From Cymbidium sinense (Eukaryota > Streptophyta > Magnoliopsida > Asparagales > Orchidaceae), in NCBI GenBank assembly GCA_021442155.1, contig CM038221.1:43533648-43597647 (forward strand): a DNA stretch of 64,000 nucleotides, in the 5' to 3' direction. Below the pieces are notes generated by a model, which did no database searches, had not been told where the DNA came from, and worked only from the letters and a program-made list of their open reading frames with translations. How positions within the stretch are numbered: the stretch's first letter is position 1; each line of letters opens with the position of its first letter. Position numbers and translations under genes: made by a program. Below are positions 34,476-47,363 of this stretch, piece after piece.

Positions 34476-37400
34476 GAAAAATCTGTGGTGTTTGTTTTTC
34501 TTTCTCCCTTCTTCTCTCATTCTCTCTCTTTTGATTGAGAAAATGGGAGAAAGTGGGAGGGACACCACACAGATCTGCAGATGTACTTATTAGGGTGATC
34601 GGGTATGACATTGAGGAATGATGTACTATCTCGAGAGATAGAAGTCACCATCCTACAATGGACCTAATCACCTTAATAAGGACTCTTAAGGATGATGGGT
34701 CTTCAACATTGAGGAATGATGTACTAAAGATCTTTCCCCTACTTTACATGAAAAAGTAAAGTAGGGTTTATTTTAAATTGGGTTTGTTAAGTTCCCTATG
34801 GAGGCAAGCCCCCATAGTTAATTACATCCTAAGGAATGAGATCCCCTAAGAATACTCTTGATTAAGGTAAATGATCATTGTCTCCAAATATTTTAAAAAT
34901 AGGACTATCAACAAATTGGTTATTTTTGGAAAATCAAATGGGATTTAAGAAATAGGAAAGGGTTATTATCGAAACCAAAGGGAAATGAGTAGGGGATGCT
35001 CATAGTACTAAGAAGCCTAGTAAGCATTTTAAACTATCCTATGATTAGGCTTTACATTTTTGAAATTAAGGTGATTTATATGTTTGAGTTGAATTTTTAT
35101 TAGAAATCTATGGCTCATAATTCCACAACACAATATTATGGAAATGCCTAAGAGGAGAGAATTTATGCTTGTAGCCCACAAAGGGAAACAACAACCTTAG
35201 ATCCTGAATCTAGGGAGCTTTTGTGAGGGCCAAAGCACTACCTAAATCTAAGGCAAAAATGGGTATATGGTTTACCTCCACAAGAGAGAATAAACAACCC
35301 AATTATTAGACTTACAAGCGGGGTCGCCAACTAACTCCTCATGATTTTAAATACATGTTGCTTATGCTGATATTTTACTTAGAAAAATACACTACCTAAG
35401 AGACTAGATCATAAAGGGCATGAGTAATGACTTAATCTAATGCAAATTTTGTTAAGTTTTATTTTGATTTTTTGATAATTTATTTAACATTGGTTATAGG
35501 ATTCATATGCATAATGCATTAGAAATTAGTTATGGGCCAAAATTAGCAAGAAGGGTGTATATTTCCACCATGTCTCTCAAAGGTCAAGCCATTTTCTCTA
35601 GCAAAGGTGGAAGCCCTCCATTAGCAAGAATGAAGCAAGATGATTTTATGCATGATGTAAGACATACAACATCCAGCTAAGGGGTTGCTAAATCTTTTAT
35701 TATCTTGATTTATGTCCTAGGATTTAGGTGAGGTTATGAGTTAATTTTCAGTTGATTAATTGGATAAAAAAATTATTTTTCCCTAAGAGCCTAATCGCAT
35801 CCAGACCATTCATCAATCAATGAAGAAATTAGGGAAAATCATGCCATCCAAATGCACAAGCTAAACCAACATCAAACAAATTTATAAAACTAATGCAAAA
35901 GAATAAGAGACCGATGTGGTAGGGCTCCACCGCACAAACCCGAAAAGAAATGTGGGTAGCTGAGCTCTACCCTTATACAACCTAGATTAAAAAATGAATA
36001 ATTACAATTTAGAAGGAATTTATGTTATGGGGGTCTTCATTCTTCATTCTTCATTTCTTATTTTATTCATTTTTTCCTTCTTTTGGTTGGTTGGAATGTG
36101 ATTGTTCCAAGGCTTCACATGATGCATAAGACTTGATCTTATGACCAATGTTCACTATAACCCCCCCATAACATTCATTCTAAATCTTAATTCCAAAAAT
36201 TACATAAAATGGGAAAAGTAAATCTAACTAAACTTGCAAAATAGAGATTAGTTAAACATACAACACATCCCAAGCAGTTATATATATAATTTGGACTTAG
36301 CACCCCATACATGGGTAACCTAGCCCACTTGTCCTAGTTTGGATTATGCTTAGGGGTATAAGCAACCTGCATTGCAAAAAAAATATTATATTTTTATTAC
36401 TCAAAGCAATCTGTAGAATACATGATTAGCTAAGATCGCCTATCATCCGTCCTATGCACCCAAATATCTAGTTTATAATATTACATCACAAAATAAAATC
36501 AGGCATCAAATCATGCACCGCCTTAACAAAGAGCTAGAAATGGTAACTTACCCTAATGTGTGTGCCATTTAAGGCTTATGTGGCATGTCTTAACTAGGAT
36601 TTAAGGTTAGAATTTTCAAAGTGTGAGAGATTTAATTTAGAAGGGTTGTTTTATTTTAAGTGATTTAGTTGATTTATTGATTTTATTTGATGATTTGTTT
36701 TGGTTTGAATGAACCTACATTTAGTTACTAAATGTTGTAAAGAAAAGAAAAGAGAAGGGAACTTCTCTTTCATCTCTACCTTAAGTAGTTTCTAAGGTAG
36801 ATTCATTAATGATTTTTCCTTAGTGAATATTTTATTATGTGTTTTAATTAACCCTAAGTTTAGATTTATTCTAAATAGGCATATTCAATAAGAAAGACAT
36901 CTTAGAATTAATTAAGGTGAATTACTATCACATAACACACAACCATTTATTTCTTTCCACATGTATGTCATGCATATGAATGATCCTAAGCATAACTATA
37001 CATGCAAAAATGCACATTTTAGCACTCCTTGAAGATGAATACTAAGAGATGTTGTTTGAGAAAATTTGGATATTCCATGAATGTATGTTTTTATTAAGTA
37101 GAAAAGAGGGACTCCTTTATCCATTAATCAAATGTATATTTACATGTATAAAAAATATAAGTAAGTACGACACCATTGTTTTCTACACCAAGGGTGTAAG
37201 GTACAAGACCTACTTAGGACTACTTAAAACCTCTGGATGTTTGACTTATATACACTTTTCTTAAATACATGTGCATGTACAAAAGAAATAAATGGAAGAA
37301 GAGTCATGCAAGATTTTTGTGTTTGATTTGGTTATGCAATTTACATGTGTAATTGTGAAGATCCTTCTTAAGTCATAACATAGAAGTGGATAGGAGTATA

Positions 37401-39058
37401 TTTAAGCAAGTGTTATATTCTTTTCAAATGAACTATACATTTTGCAAATCCTATTCAATCTATGTTAAGAAGAAAGAAGAAAATAACATAATACACATTT
37501 TATACTATAATCACATGCAAGCTTATAAGTATTTATAAGTAGCATCACTTCATTTATAATCTTTGATTTATAGGTTTTGAAAATAATTTTTTTGTTTAAT
37601 AGTGATAATAGCCACTCATATTCTTAACTTTAGCCAAAACATGCAATTTGACATAAAGGAAATATTTTATTTAATTAATTTTTCAAAGAGATGAATGCAT
37701 GATTTCATATGTAAACAACATTTAGCATTCTTGGAAAGAAATAAAGTGATGTAAGCATATGACTTCATTCACCTAATTAATTCCTAAAGATAATCTTATA
37801 AGATAAGATCATTTAAAGTGAATCAAAATTCTTTAAAGAGATTTTTATTTTTGAATTTGATTTGATTTGATTTAGAAAATATGAAAAGAGTTTACTAGTC
37901 CTAACCCATTTCCCCATGTGTGAGTTAATTTAGTTTAATTTAGAACAATTAGATTAAATTTTATATTTAGTTTAGGTTAAGGTGTGAATTAAATCCATTA
38001 ATTACCCCTTTCTTACACCACTTTAAAACAATTAACCAAATAATTATGAGCCAACATATGATATGCAACAACATGGAATTTAAATCAGTAATGCACCTAA
38101 GAAATAAAGGGGCCTAATGCAATTGGCTCACAATTATTGATTAATTAAGCTAAAGGGTTTTCATTAAATACTTTCATAACCTTCCCACACATATGAGTTG
38201 GATTTGATTTCCTTAAATTTACCTTAATCTTTTGAACACCTAAGGATCTACCCAAGATTGAGATGATTAAGTTTTAGATTGATTTGATTTTGAATTTTGA
38301 TTAATTGAATTTATTAATGAAGTGATTAAGCCATTAATTATAATTTGATTAAATGTTTTCCAAATGGAGTGAACTTAGGGAGAAGAGATTGGAAAGAGAA
38401 TCCTAGTCTCATTCCCTAAGTCCATTCATCATTTCATTGTGATTAGCAAACTTAATTAAAGGATTCATCACTGTTTAATAGGTTAATTAATCACTTAATT
38501 AATTAAGAGAGTGATTAGGGGTGAATCAAGAAATTCCCTTAATTAATGCAACAATAAATTCCAAGAAAATCATGGGAGGTAGAGGTCATCCCACTATTCA
38601 ACCTTAAGAAGTTTGGAATTAATTGCTAAAGTAATTGAGGAGTAAGTAACATAATTATATTCCCAATAAAACCCAAATTTAGTGAAATTTACTGATTAAA
38701 ATCAATTTGAAACAATTTTATTAGATTTCCCTCTAAATTATCTTTAAAATGAACTTGAGTTTGTATTTTTTTGGATTTTCTACATTTAGTTATGATTTTA
38801 TAAATATTATATGATTATTGCTTAATTAAATAGCCTAATTAATTAACTAATCCCATTGGCACCACGTGGACTGCTAATGCGGCGCGCGCTTTTCATGTGG
38901 CATAATGGAATTCGTTATTTAAGTTGTCACATCGAGCATCGTGTAAGCTGGCTGTGCAACACGCTTTCCCATGAGTCATCTGATTAAGGATCGTACGATC
39001 AGGATTAATCTCATGGTTTTAATAAGTTTAATCAGTGGATCTAATCATTTTAATCAAG

Positions 39059-39090
39059 GTCGTCCATCCAAAACATGGAGGATGGACGAC
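39059..39090. promoter_or_regulatory. Perfect 11-bp inverted repeat in the 5' LTR core
   Basis: Arm GTCGTCCATCC (39,059-39,069) and arm GGATGGACGAC (39,080-39,090) are separated by ten bases. The 3' LTR has the same structure with one mismatch. It may be a transcription or RNA-structure signal of the LTR; function is inferred. Confidence 0.5.
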
Positions 39091-40139
39091 CCATGATTCA
39101 TCCCTGCCTAAGTTGTGGGAGATGGAGGCCATCCATCCTCCATGGCTTGATCTAAGCTCACCTAAGCTCGAATTATGTTGAGATTCACCCCACACTATCA
39201 AGAGGTGTAGGGAAGAATATCCAACAACTAGATGTTAATGGGATGATATTTCCCTTCACAATGTACTAAGCATTTTTTAATGGAGGATTGGTTTTGAGTC
39301 ATACCTCAGGAGGCTATCACCGGTGCTTCCAACAGAGAATGTAGCTTCGTCTAGTGGAGACAAAGCTCTGTTGAAAGTTTCAAGCTTCAATCTAAAGTAG
39401 ATCTCTTAATTGACTAAGCTCTCCTTTAATGGCTTGCGGCTTTGTTCGAAATTCCCCTTCCCATGGCATGGAGACTAGGGAAAAGTTTTGGGTGAGCTCG
39501 ACTAGGTGCCTTGATGGTGCTTGTAAGAGCAATTGAGGTTTGATGGAGAATTGAATTGAGGTGAAATTCCTTAGACCTCTATTTTTAAGAGAGAAGGAGA
39601 AGTTTGGGAAGCTTGGAAATGACCTTGGGAAGCTTTTGGATGCTTACTATTGGTCACTCTAGCTCAATCAAATTTAGAGTGTGTGCTTTGAGTTGGAATG
39701 AGGGGGAGTATATCTCCCCCTCCTTAGATTGAATGACCGAGAGCCATCTTGTCATTTTGATCAAATTGAGGAGATTTATTGGGTTGTTTAGGTTGTTAGG
39801 GAGTCCATGTGCTTTGATTTTGGTAAAGGAGTGGAGGAGAGGAAGTGCACATGTGCTAAGTGGGTGTGGGAGGTGATCTAAGTGGACAATTTCTATTGGA
39901 GGGGTCAGTTTGGCCATGGGTTGGGTCATGGCTGACCCAAACCCATTGGGTCATGTGCACCACCTCCCTTGATGTCCTTGTGGTCCACTAGGAGGATTCT
40001 AAGTGGCCATAAAAAGGAATTGGCCAAATTCTAAGTGAATTTGGCCATAGGTTACCCTTTGACATAAGAGTAAAGTATTCATTTGGCTTTGATTTTGATT
40101 TGGGCTGATTTGAAATGATTCTAAAATGGGTTGGGCCAA

Positions 40140-41010
40140 ATTTCAATTGATTTGGAGTTCATTTGGTTTGAATTAGTTCAAGTTGACCTATTTAGGTCAA
40201 AATAGGTCAACTTGGATCAAGTTTACCAATTGATCAAATTGGGCCCAACCGTGGGTTAGGTCAAGTTCAAATAAACATTTGAAGCCTATGGGTGTCATTG
40301 GTTTGGTTCAATTTGATTTACATTTGGTTTTGGTTCATTTGAGTTCATTTAGGTCAAATGGGTCAAGTTGACCAATTTGACCCATTTGACCTAATTTGGT
40401 TAGGTCATGGGTTGGTTTAGGCTTGGTTGATCATTTGAAATGTATTGCAAGCTTTGGTTTCAATCAATTTGGTGTGGTTTGATTTCAAATTGATTTGACC
40501 TTTTAAGTCAAGTAGGGTTCATGGTCAATTGGGACTAGGTTGGGTCTAGTTGGCCAATTGAAGCTCTGGTCAAGTTCAACAAGTGATTTGGAATGAATTT
40601 GTCTCATTGGTTGCAATCAATTTGGCTTAGATCAAGATTTGACCCATTTTGATCTTTTTAGGTCAACTTGGGTCAAGTGGCTAATTTGGCTTTATTTGGC
40701 TCAATTGGTGGCTTGATCATGTTCAAACATTGATGATGGATTGGCTTAGATCAATGGTTTCAATCAATTTGGCTTATAGTAGATTTTGACTTATTTGGGT
40801 TTCATTTGGGCTAAGTGTTGACTTGGTCAAAGGCTAGGTTTGACTTGGTTTGACCCAATTTGAGTGATTGATCATCTTAGGATAATTGTTGCTCACAATG
40901 TGAGGCTTAGATGAGCTGAGTTCAATTCAATTTGGGTTGGATTAAAATTTGGCTCAGAAAGGTGCATTAGGTCACTTTGGGTCAAGTGAGCCTAAATAGG
41001 TCAATTAACT
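40140..41010. repeat. Cryptic ~150-bp tandem array (5' LTR)
   Basis: Same GGTCAA/TTGACC-rich array as in the 3' LTR, with anchors 'GGTTTCAATCAATTTGG' near 40,457 and 40,757 and 'GGTTGCAATCAATTTGG' near 40,609, about 150 bases apart. Confidence 0.65.
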
Positions 41011-41979
41011 TGATCAAGGATTGATTCAAGTTTGATTGAACTCACATATGGACTTATGATTGAAATATAAATCTCATTGTAAGTGATTTGGAGTCAAATG
41101 GGTTTTGATTCACTTGACAATTTCAAGTTCAAATGATGAACATGGGTTTGATTTGGGTTAGTTTTATTTTGGTTTGATGATTGAAGTTTATGTTTATATT
41201 TGGGCATGTGTTTGAAGGATTGATTGTTTGAAGAGAAAATCCAAAGGTTTGAATTGATTTGAGGATGATTTGGCTAAGTTCAAGAATTTGACTTGGAAGA
41301 GCATAAGTTGGATTTAAGTTGGATTTGGATTTGAGTTTTGAATTGAGTTTTGATTATTTGAATTTATATTTCATTTATATTTATGAATATAAATGAGAAT
41401 ATAAATGAGTTATGAGAAACTAATTTGAATTTGGAATGATTTGGACTTGATTTGGCTAAATCCATAAGATGAAATCAAAGGCTTAAGAAAGATTTTGGGT
41501 TTTTGGAATTGATCATGGGTTTCAATTATTTGATTTGGATTTGATTGATGATTTGGATTTTGGAATTGATTTGATGATTTGAGAAAATCACTTGGGTTGA
41601 AGTTGATTTGAATTTTATTTGGAATTGATTTATGATTTCAGAAAATCAATTAAGTTGGAATTGATTTAGGTTTGATTTGAATTGAAGTTGAATTGAATTG
41701 ATTCATTGTTTGAGAAAATAAATTGTGTTGAAATTGATTTAAGATATGATTTGAAGGAGGAAAGCAAGGATTGAGGTTAAGCTATAGGATAGGCAAGTTT
41801 TTTCAACACCCCTAAAGCATAACCTATTCCTATGACTAACTCTTTTAAGTCTTTAGGGTTAGATTAAGTGTTCACCTAATCACTAGAAGTATCTTAAGAC
41901 TAACAAACTCTTAATGTCTAGAGGAGTCCTATGTCTAAGATGGAGAAGTTGAAAGCTCACTCAAAAAGTGAGGCCAACA

Positions 41980-43240
41980 ATACCATAAGGGGGTGAACTC
42001 CATTTTCAGGCATACACATGCATAACATAGAGTTTATGAAGCTATCTATATTTGCTCAAGGCAGAAAATCAGTTAATTCTGTACAATAACATAAGTAACA
42101 ACATGATCTAACATTCAGACTTTTCATTCAACATGAAGAATATGAGAAAATAAATCACAATTTGAAATACAGAGACAATTTATAACTATGTACTAGTGCA
42201 TTCCATCTAATAAAAAATAAGTAAACTTTTATCATAAATGTAAGAACATAATTACCCACTTTAGTGTGAAGCTTCTTATTGAATCTCCTTCCCTTTAAAA
42301 CTTCTTTCCTTAAGTTGAGTACCTATAGAATAAATATATTGATTTGATTAATATTTGAAAGGACTTTATTTATTTTATTCATTTTATTGTCTATGATATT
42401 AATGTATGTCTTTTGTTATTTAACTCTCAAATTCTTCAAAATTTCATTACTTATTTTCCAAATCAAGTTAAGTTCCTAAGTAATATATTATTGATTATCA
42501 CATTTAGTTGATTTGACTATTAGTTTATGTAACATACACAATATTTTTTATTTATTTTAAATTGATATTTACTCTTCCCATTTTAACTTAAATTAAAGAA
42601 TTTTCATAATTCTTTTCATTTAACATTTCCTTAGTTTATATATATATATATATATGTATGTATAAAATGCCATTTAATTAATCTTGAACTAAAGCTATTT
42701 TTTCTATATATCAATAATTTGTTGTAAAAAAATGATTATAGAATCTTTGTTGTAAAATTTTTATTATTTACCTTCCTTCAATTATTTTTTCTATTTTTTC
42801 TATATATCAATAATTTGTTGTAAAAAAATGATTATAGAATCTTTGTTGTGACATAGTTTCATTAAATTCAATTACCACTTTAATATTTTTTATGTATTTA
42901 ACTTTTATTAATTTAATATGAAAATGATTCTTCTAGCCTTCATAATATAAAGAAAAACTATTGAATCAAAACTTTTAAATTTAAAATTTTTAAACCCTAC
43001 ACCCTTACCTTAATTGCTCCTCGATTTTTCCCTAATACCCAAAAGCCCGTCAGCTTTCTAATGTCACATGCAACCCAATCCTCTCCCATGCACACGCAAC
43101 CTGATCCTCTCCCCCTTTTACTTCTGTTAAATGAAAACATAAGACTCGTGAGGAGGTCAAGCGACGATGACTTGGTGGATTGGATGGCTAATTTAATGGT
43201 TCATGGCTGTTAGTATGGTTGGATCCCATTTAGTATTTAT
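41980..43240. other. AT-rich DNA without recognised gene
   Basis: This stretch follows the outer end of the giant element. It holds a (TA)n run near 42,637-42,655 and the perfect duplication listed next. The part 43,020-43,200 is more GC-rich and has two 'CATGCA.ACGCAACC' like words, but no gene. Confidence 0.5.
42695..42849. repeat. Perfect 59-bp direct duplication
   Basis: Bases 42,695-42,753 recur identically at 42,791-42,849, 96 bases downstream. The identity shows that the duplication is recent compared with its surroundings. Confidence 0.93.
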
Positions 43241-44290
43241 TTATTTATATTCTTTTTAGTGGTTATTACACTATTTATATTCCTAAGCTTAATCCAAGTA
43301 GAATATGTGAGCTTGGTTACCCAAGTGTAGGGTGCTAAGTCTGAATATGTGAAATATAATTACTTTGTTTATATGTTTGTTTAGCTAATATCTATTTTTC
43401 TGGTGTAACTAGATTTTATTTTTCATATTGATGCAATTTTTGCAATAGGATTAAGATTAATGCTATGGAGTTTAGGATGAGTAGTAGCTAAAAGACAAAG
43501 ACTTGGGAGGCCCTGTGAAGCCTGGAGTATTCAAACCTAAGAAGGAAAAAGGAACAAGAATTGAAGACTCCCATAACATTTATTTCATTTGTAAAATTTA
43601 ATTATAATCTGTGTTGTATGAGGGTATAGCTCAGCTACCCAACTTTTCTCTTTTTTGGGGTGTACGATGATACCCAACTGCACCGACCTTTTATTTTGTT
43701 ACCAAATACAAATGTTTGATTGCTGTGTTTAGAATGTGCAATAAAAATATCATGCTTTCCATAGTTTTCTTAAAGTGTGATGACTTGATGTGTGGCCTGG
43801 ATGCGGTTGGCTCTTTAGGATAAAAATTAAAATTTCTATCCTCATTAAATAACTCATAACTAAATTTTAATGCAATTCATAACCTCACTCTAAAGCCTAT
43901 GCATGTAAATAAGATAATAAAAGATTTAGAAATCACTGAATAGTTGTATGTTATAATAGCTTGCATGTCATATTGTTTCTCTCTTGAATAGAGGGATCTA
44001 CACTCCTATACGATCGAGAATAGACTTGACCTGTGAGAGTAGTTCCTTGTAGTGGATAACACCTCTTCTCACTAGTTCAGCCCACAACTCAATTTTATCA
44101 TGCATTTAGGCATAATTATCCCATGATCAACCATTACCAATGCTTGAGCTCCAGCACATGAACAAGCCACTGAAATGACATGTAAAAAACAAAGCAGTTG
44201 CATATTATCAAATAGCCAAAAGCAAGAACTAGGTATATATTTAAGATCCTTGTCTAACCTTCTCTACATGATTAAGGAATTGCAATGATG
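43240..44290 (+). repeat. Giant-LTR fragment (copy E)
   Basis: It aligns in order with 26,600-27,620 of the nested LTR: 'CCTAAGCTTAATCCAA', 'GCTTGGTTACCCAAGTGTAG', 'GGCTAATATCTATTTT'-like, 'CCATAACATTTATTTC', and the 'CTACATGATTA' stretch near 44,265. Both ends are missing. Divergence is high. Confidence 0.65.
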
Positions 44291-44941
44291 TAGATTGCTC
44301 TTGAGTGCCCATTGAAAAAAAAAACCCTCACAAATTTTGTACAGTACTTATGAATCTTAGGAGATATATCAAGGAACCATGTTGACCTATATCATGGATC
44401 GATAAATCATCTATTATCTTAACGAGCTGACTTAGAGGTCTATAGAGAGGAGTTTAGAAAATTGATAGGGTGGGAGGAGGTTTTGGAGGAGAGGATAGGT
44501 TGGAGTAAGAGTGAGGAGCTAATCGAGCCATGGGGTATGACAAGGAAAATCGAACCAGAGCTGAAGGCTGATTCCGAGTTGGTTCCATCGAGTTGGCTAT
44601 GGAGTTGTTTGGTTGCATACCACACACTTCATAAAAATAATACAATATAATGAATATAATGTTTTAAAATTAATTTACATTATTTTATTGAAATTTTTAT
44701 AAATATAAGGGCTTTTTTAAAAATAAATATAACATAATATATTTTTTTGGTGGGGGCCAGTAAGGGTCGACTGGAAGTAGCTCATGGGGCTAGTGGTGGT
44801 TTATGATGATGAGTGGTAGGAGTAGGGAGGCAACATCTAGATGGGGTTGACGGGCAGTGGTGTTCGTTGGGAGCAGCAAGGATGACAGATGGCTCTAAAA
44901 AATTACCATGGAGAATGACATTGGTGTTCGTTGGACAGGAG
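44291..44941. other. Intergenic DNA, partly G-rich
   Basis: No gene is recognised. Open frames near 44,440-44,650 exist in several frames at once and have no family signature. The stretch 44,745-44,900 is rich in GGTGG/GTAGG words. Confidence 0.45.
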
Positions 44942-45340
44942 TGTGTTCTTTTATGAGGCAGGTTGATATATATTTAACCAGATTTTTCCTAACATCAAGG
45001 TTAAGGTTTATTTTGATCGAGGTTCTACTTTCTATAGACATAAGGCTCCATAGTTAATTACCCCTCTTCTCACAGTAAGAGAGCACTTTCGATTAAGGTT
45101 GGAAACAAACATATATATCTAATATGTAATTGGTGTCTTAAGGGTGAGTGTGGCATAGATGACTATCTTGTGGGAAATATGAACATAATCCCGATCAAGA
45201 TCCCATTCTTCCATCATTCTAGGATAATGTTATTCTAACCTACCAACATTAGAGGGACATAGCCATAATGTCTAGAGAATCTGATTAGCAGTCATGGATT
45301 GCCTCATTTCAGGTATCTCTAGTAGACTCAGAATTTTACA
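44942..45340 (+). repeat. 5' LTR of a Met-tRNA-primed element (about 0.4 kb)
   Basis: The segment recurs in the same orientation at 52,405-52,810, with shared runs such as 'GGTTGATATATATT', 'CATAGTTAATTACCCCTCTT', 'CAGTAAGAGAGCACT' and 'CGATTAAGGTTGGAAA'. It starts 'TGTGTTC', ends 'TTTTACA', and the primer site follows five bases later, so it is a 5' LTR. Target duplication was not identified. Confidence 0.78.
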
Positions 45341-45345
45341 GTAAG

Positions 45346-45358
45346 TGGTATAAGAGTG
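45346..45358 (+). other. Primer-binding site, initiator Met-tRNA type
   Basis: TGGTATAAGAGTG resembles the TGGTATCAGAGC primer site complementary to the 3' end of initiator Met tRNA, with a C-to-A change. It follows the LTR end by five bases. Confidence 0.75.
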
Positions 45359-45359
45359 G

Positions 45360-45780
45360 TCATGTGGTGAATAAATTATAAGGTGTTCGCATGGAGAACA
45401 TACAAATGCTCACATTATGAATGAATATAAAGCTAGCTTACATCCATTTGGAATGTCAAAATTAAGGTTGTCCTACAAGGTGGATGGACCAAAAATTAGG
45501 GTGTTTTCATGGCAAACGAATATGGATTTGTTCGTGTGGTGAACGGATTATGGGATGTTCACATGGTAAATGAATAGGTTGTTGGGTTTACATCCTTTTG
45601 GAATGCAAAAAATTAGGGTGTTTGCATGGAAAATGTATATGAATTTGTTCAAGTGACAAAGATTATGAGATACTCGCATGACGAACAAATAGATTTTTTG
45701 GCTTACATCCTTTTGGAATGCCAAAATTAGGGTTGTCCACATATTAGGTAGACATAGTGGTGTTTGTGTAACAAATGAAT
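45360..45780 (+). repeat. Three-unit tandem repeat in the leader
   Basis: 'TTACATCC.TTTGGAATG' recurs near 45,439, 45,589 and 45,704, and 'GTGAACGGATTATG' like words precede it, giving units of about 115-150 bases. They form the leader after the primer site. Confidence 0.75.
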
Positions 45781-45829
45781 AAAAATTTAAATTTTATAAA
45801 GAAAATACATAAAATTCTTATTTTTGGAC

Positions 45830-46340
45830 CCACAGCGCTGTGATATTAGAGCCCAATTCATATATGGCATGACACGGGTGTAAATGAGCTATAGGTTCAA
45901 CGCCTTGGTGCTAAGTAAGTAGTGTTGTAGCGCTGCTATTAATGGTCATTTGATCATTTGAACAACATTACAGCACCACCTTGTAGCACTGCGATGCTGG
46001 TCAAGATTCCTAACCGACATATAGCTGGTTTTATAGGGGAAATTATTGCCTCATTTTATGAGTGTTGTAAATCGAGCACCGCGTTGTGCTCTTTTATGCG
46101 TCGCGTTACAAAATTTATTATAATTAATTCTATTTTTGAATGATGGGATGAGTCGACCAACACCTCAAGATCGGGGCCGTCTCTACAACTCGAGAGGGTA
46201 ACACCTCGATGACAGGTTTGGTCGCCGTGATGTTGGGTCCTGATTTATAAGTAGAGGCCCAAGCTATTAAGAATTTTCACTCAACAATTCCTTTATTAAT
46301 TTTTTTTCTTTCCTAGTTCTTTAATTTTTAAATTTTCAAT
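45830..46340 (+). other. Leader with GCGCTG-type words
   Basis: It has repeated words such as CAGCGCTGTGATATT, CGCCTTGGTGCTA, GTAGCGCTGC, CAGCACCACC and GTAGCACTGCGATGCT. The open frame at 45,958-46,143 covers them but has no known family. The same kind of words returns at 47,500-47,900, 53,380-53,520 and 60,540-60,700. Confidence 0.5.
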
Positions 46341-46341
46341 A

Positions 46342-47363
46342 TTACTTATGTTTCTTAGAAGAGTTATGGGCAAGAAGAGGGCATCCAGAAATGCTAATCG
46401 CTTCATTAGAACCATAGTCATGGAGTGGTACCATCACGCTCTCCTTCACATACACCTGATTTCAGAGAGGGGATTCCAGATTCTCGGTGGCAGTGTGGAC
46501 AGTATAATTATGGAGTTGAGGTGGCTCAAGCTGGCCTACGATAACAATTCGTGCATCATCCTAGTGGGCGAATTCTTGAAATGCATGAAATAGGATAACA
46601 TGGCATACGCCCGGGAAAGTCGGTAAGCTAAAGACAATAGTGCCATAAATATATATTACAATCTTCCTAATATTGAATATGATTAATATTTCTCTTAAAA
46701 CAAGGATCATCCTGATTTCAAAGAGATTATTCTTTTTCTTCATGGAAGAAACGAAAGCGTGCAATGAAAATGATGGGAAGAAAGGATTATCGACTTTTCT
46801 ACTATTGGTATGATAGCCGCTTCTAAGGCTTGACACTATTTCATTCTACCAGGCTTATGCCCTATGGTAATATTACTAAAGTTACTAATGACATGGTTAT
46901 TTTGAATTTTGCTATTCAAAAGGGGTTCTCGATCGATGCCAAGAAAGTTATTTTTAATTTAATTTTTAATATGTTGAAGGGGAGCACTACTGTTGGGTAT
47001 GATCACCCTTCTCTTATTTATGGTCTATGTGTAGTGGTAGGTGTAGTAGTGGGGTTCAAGAATAGATTTGAAGTATGAGAGATTTTACATCCTCTCTGAT
47101 CTAGATCTTGAACTCCCAAGTTCTTGGCCGAGCAAGTTCAAGAGATCAATAGCCAGGTCTTGAATTTGCATGAGAGGGTGCATAATCGTACTCATAGGAA
47201 GGAGATGCTGGAATGCAAATTTGATTATCATATGGCTCAACAACATATGCAATTATCCTACATGGCTCAGTTCAACACTACACTAGTGAACCTATTTTAT
47301 AATTACAATCTTACAAATCCTAGCCAGGTCTCCTTCCCTATGGTGTCTCAATATCAACTGTAA
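46342..47363 (+). pseudogene. Plant transposon-protein-like gene, broken
   Basis: Three open stretches in succession look like one decayed gene. The first (46,348-46,593) has 'HLISERGFQILGG', then a W.K...Y...I..V.EF..C pattern and, past a stop, 'SAINIYYNLPN'. The second (46,830-47,078) has 'STRLMPYGNITKVTNDM', 'AIQKGFSIDAKKVIFN' and 'STTVGYDHPSLIYGLC'. The third (47,124-47,363) is a coiled-coil-like, Gln-rich chain. This order resembles the 'putative plant transposon protein' domain found in many non-autonomous plant LTR elements, usually about 200-300 residues. Its function is unknown. Stops near 46,591, 46,625 and between the stretches make it a pseudogene. No RT was found downstream. Confidence 0.6.

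Larger units (their letters stand above)
7469..41979 (-). mobile_element. Giant Tat/Ogre-type LTR retrotransposon with nested LTR
   Basis: Two long repeats in the same orientation (7,469-15,103 and 34,484-41,979) bound an internal region with a minus-strand gag-pol remnant. Next to the inner edge of the right repeat is a primer-binding site of the Tat/Ogre kind (34,457-34,475), which fixes the right repeat as the 5' LTR. Pol carries both a normal RNase H and a second, archaeal-like RNase H, the hallmark of the Tat lineage. Total length is about 34.5 kb, or about 27 kb after removing the nested LTR at 20,985-28,519. The two LTRs differ at about 10 of some 220 positions in the stretch I compared by eye (from about 14,160 and 41,020). 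I found no clear target-site duplication: the outer ends are eroded. Confidence 0.78.
34484..41979 (-). repeat. 5' LTR of the giant Tat element (about 7.5 kb)
   Basis: It begins 'TGTGGTGTTTG' beside the primer site and ends '...GAGGCCAACA' at 41,979, so in coding sense it is TG...CA. Landmarks: outer block with 'ACATTGAGGAATGATGTACT' (34,610 and repeated in part near 34,711), the shared block 'CTACTTAGGACTACTTAAAA' near 37,210, GC-rich core 38,850-39,100, a conserved region 39,300-39,950 that reads on the minus strand like a transcribed leader, and the GGTCAA array 40,140-41,010. It is the LTR most like 7,469-15,103. A minus frame at 39,654-39,929 partly matches one in the 3' LTR but not in the other copies. 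Confidence 0.87.

Noticed and set aside
34608..41979. LTR start at 'TGACATTGAGG' (34,612) rather than 34,484
   Set aside because: The homology between copies continues outward to 'TGTGGTGTTTG' (34,484), and the primer site lies just beyond that point.
7464..41984. Target-site duplication of the giant element
   Set aside because: The bases outside 7,469 (poly-T) and after 41,979 ('ATACC') do not match; the left end is eroded.
44440..44650. Open frames on both strands
   Set aside because: Three frames overlap at the same place, which is typical of chance; no motif or neighbour supports any of them.
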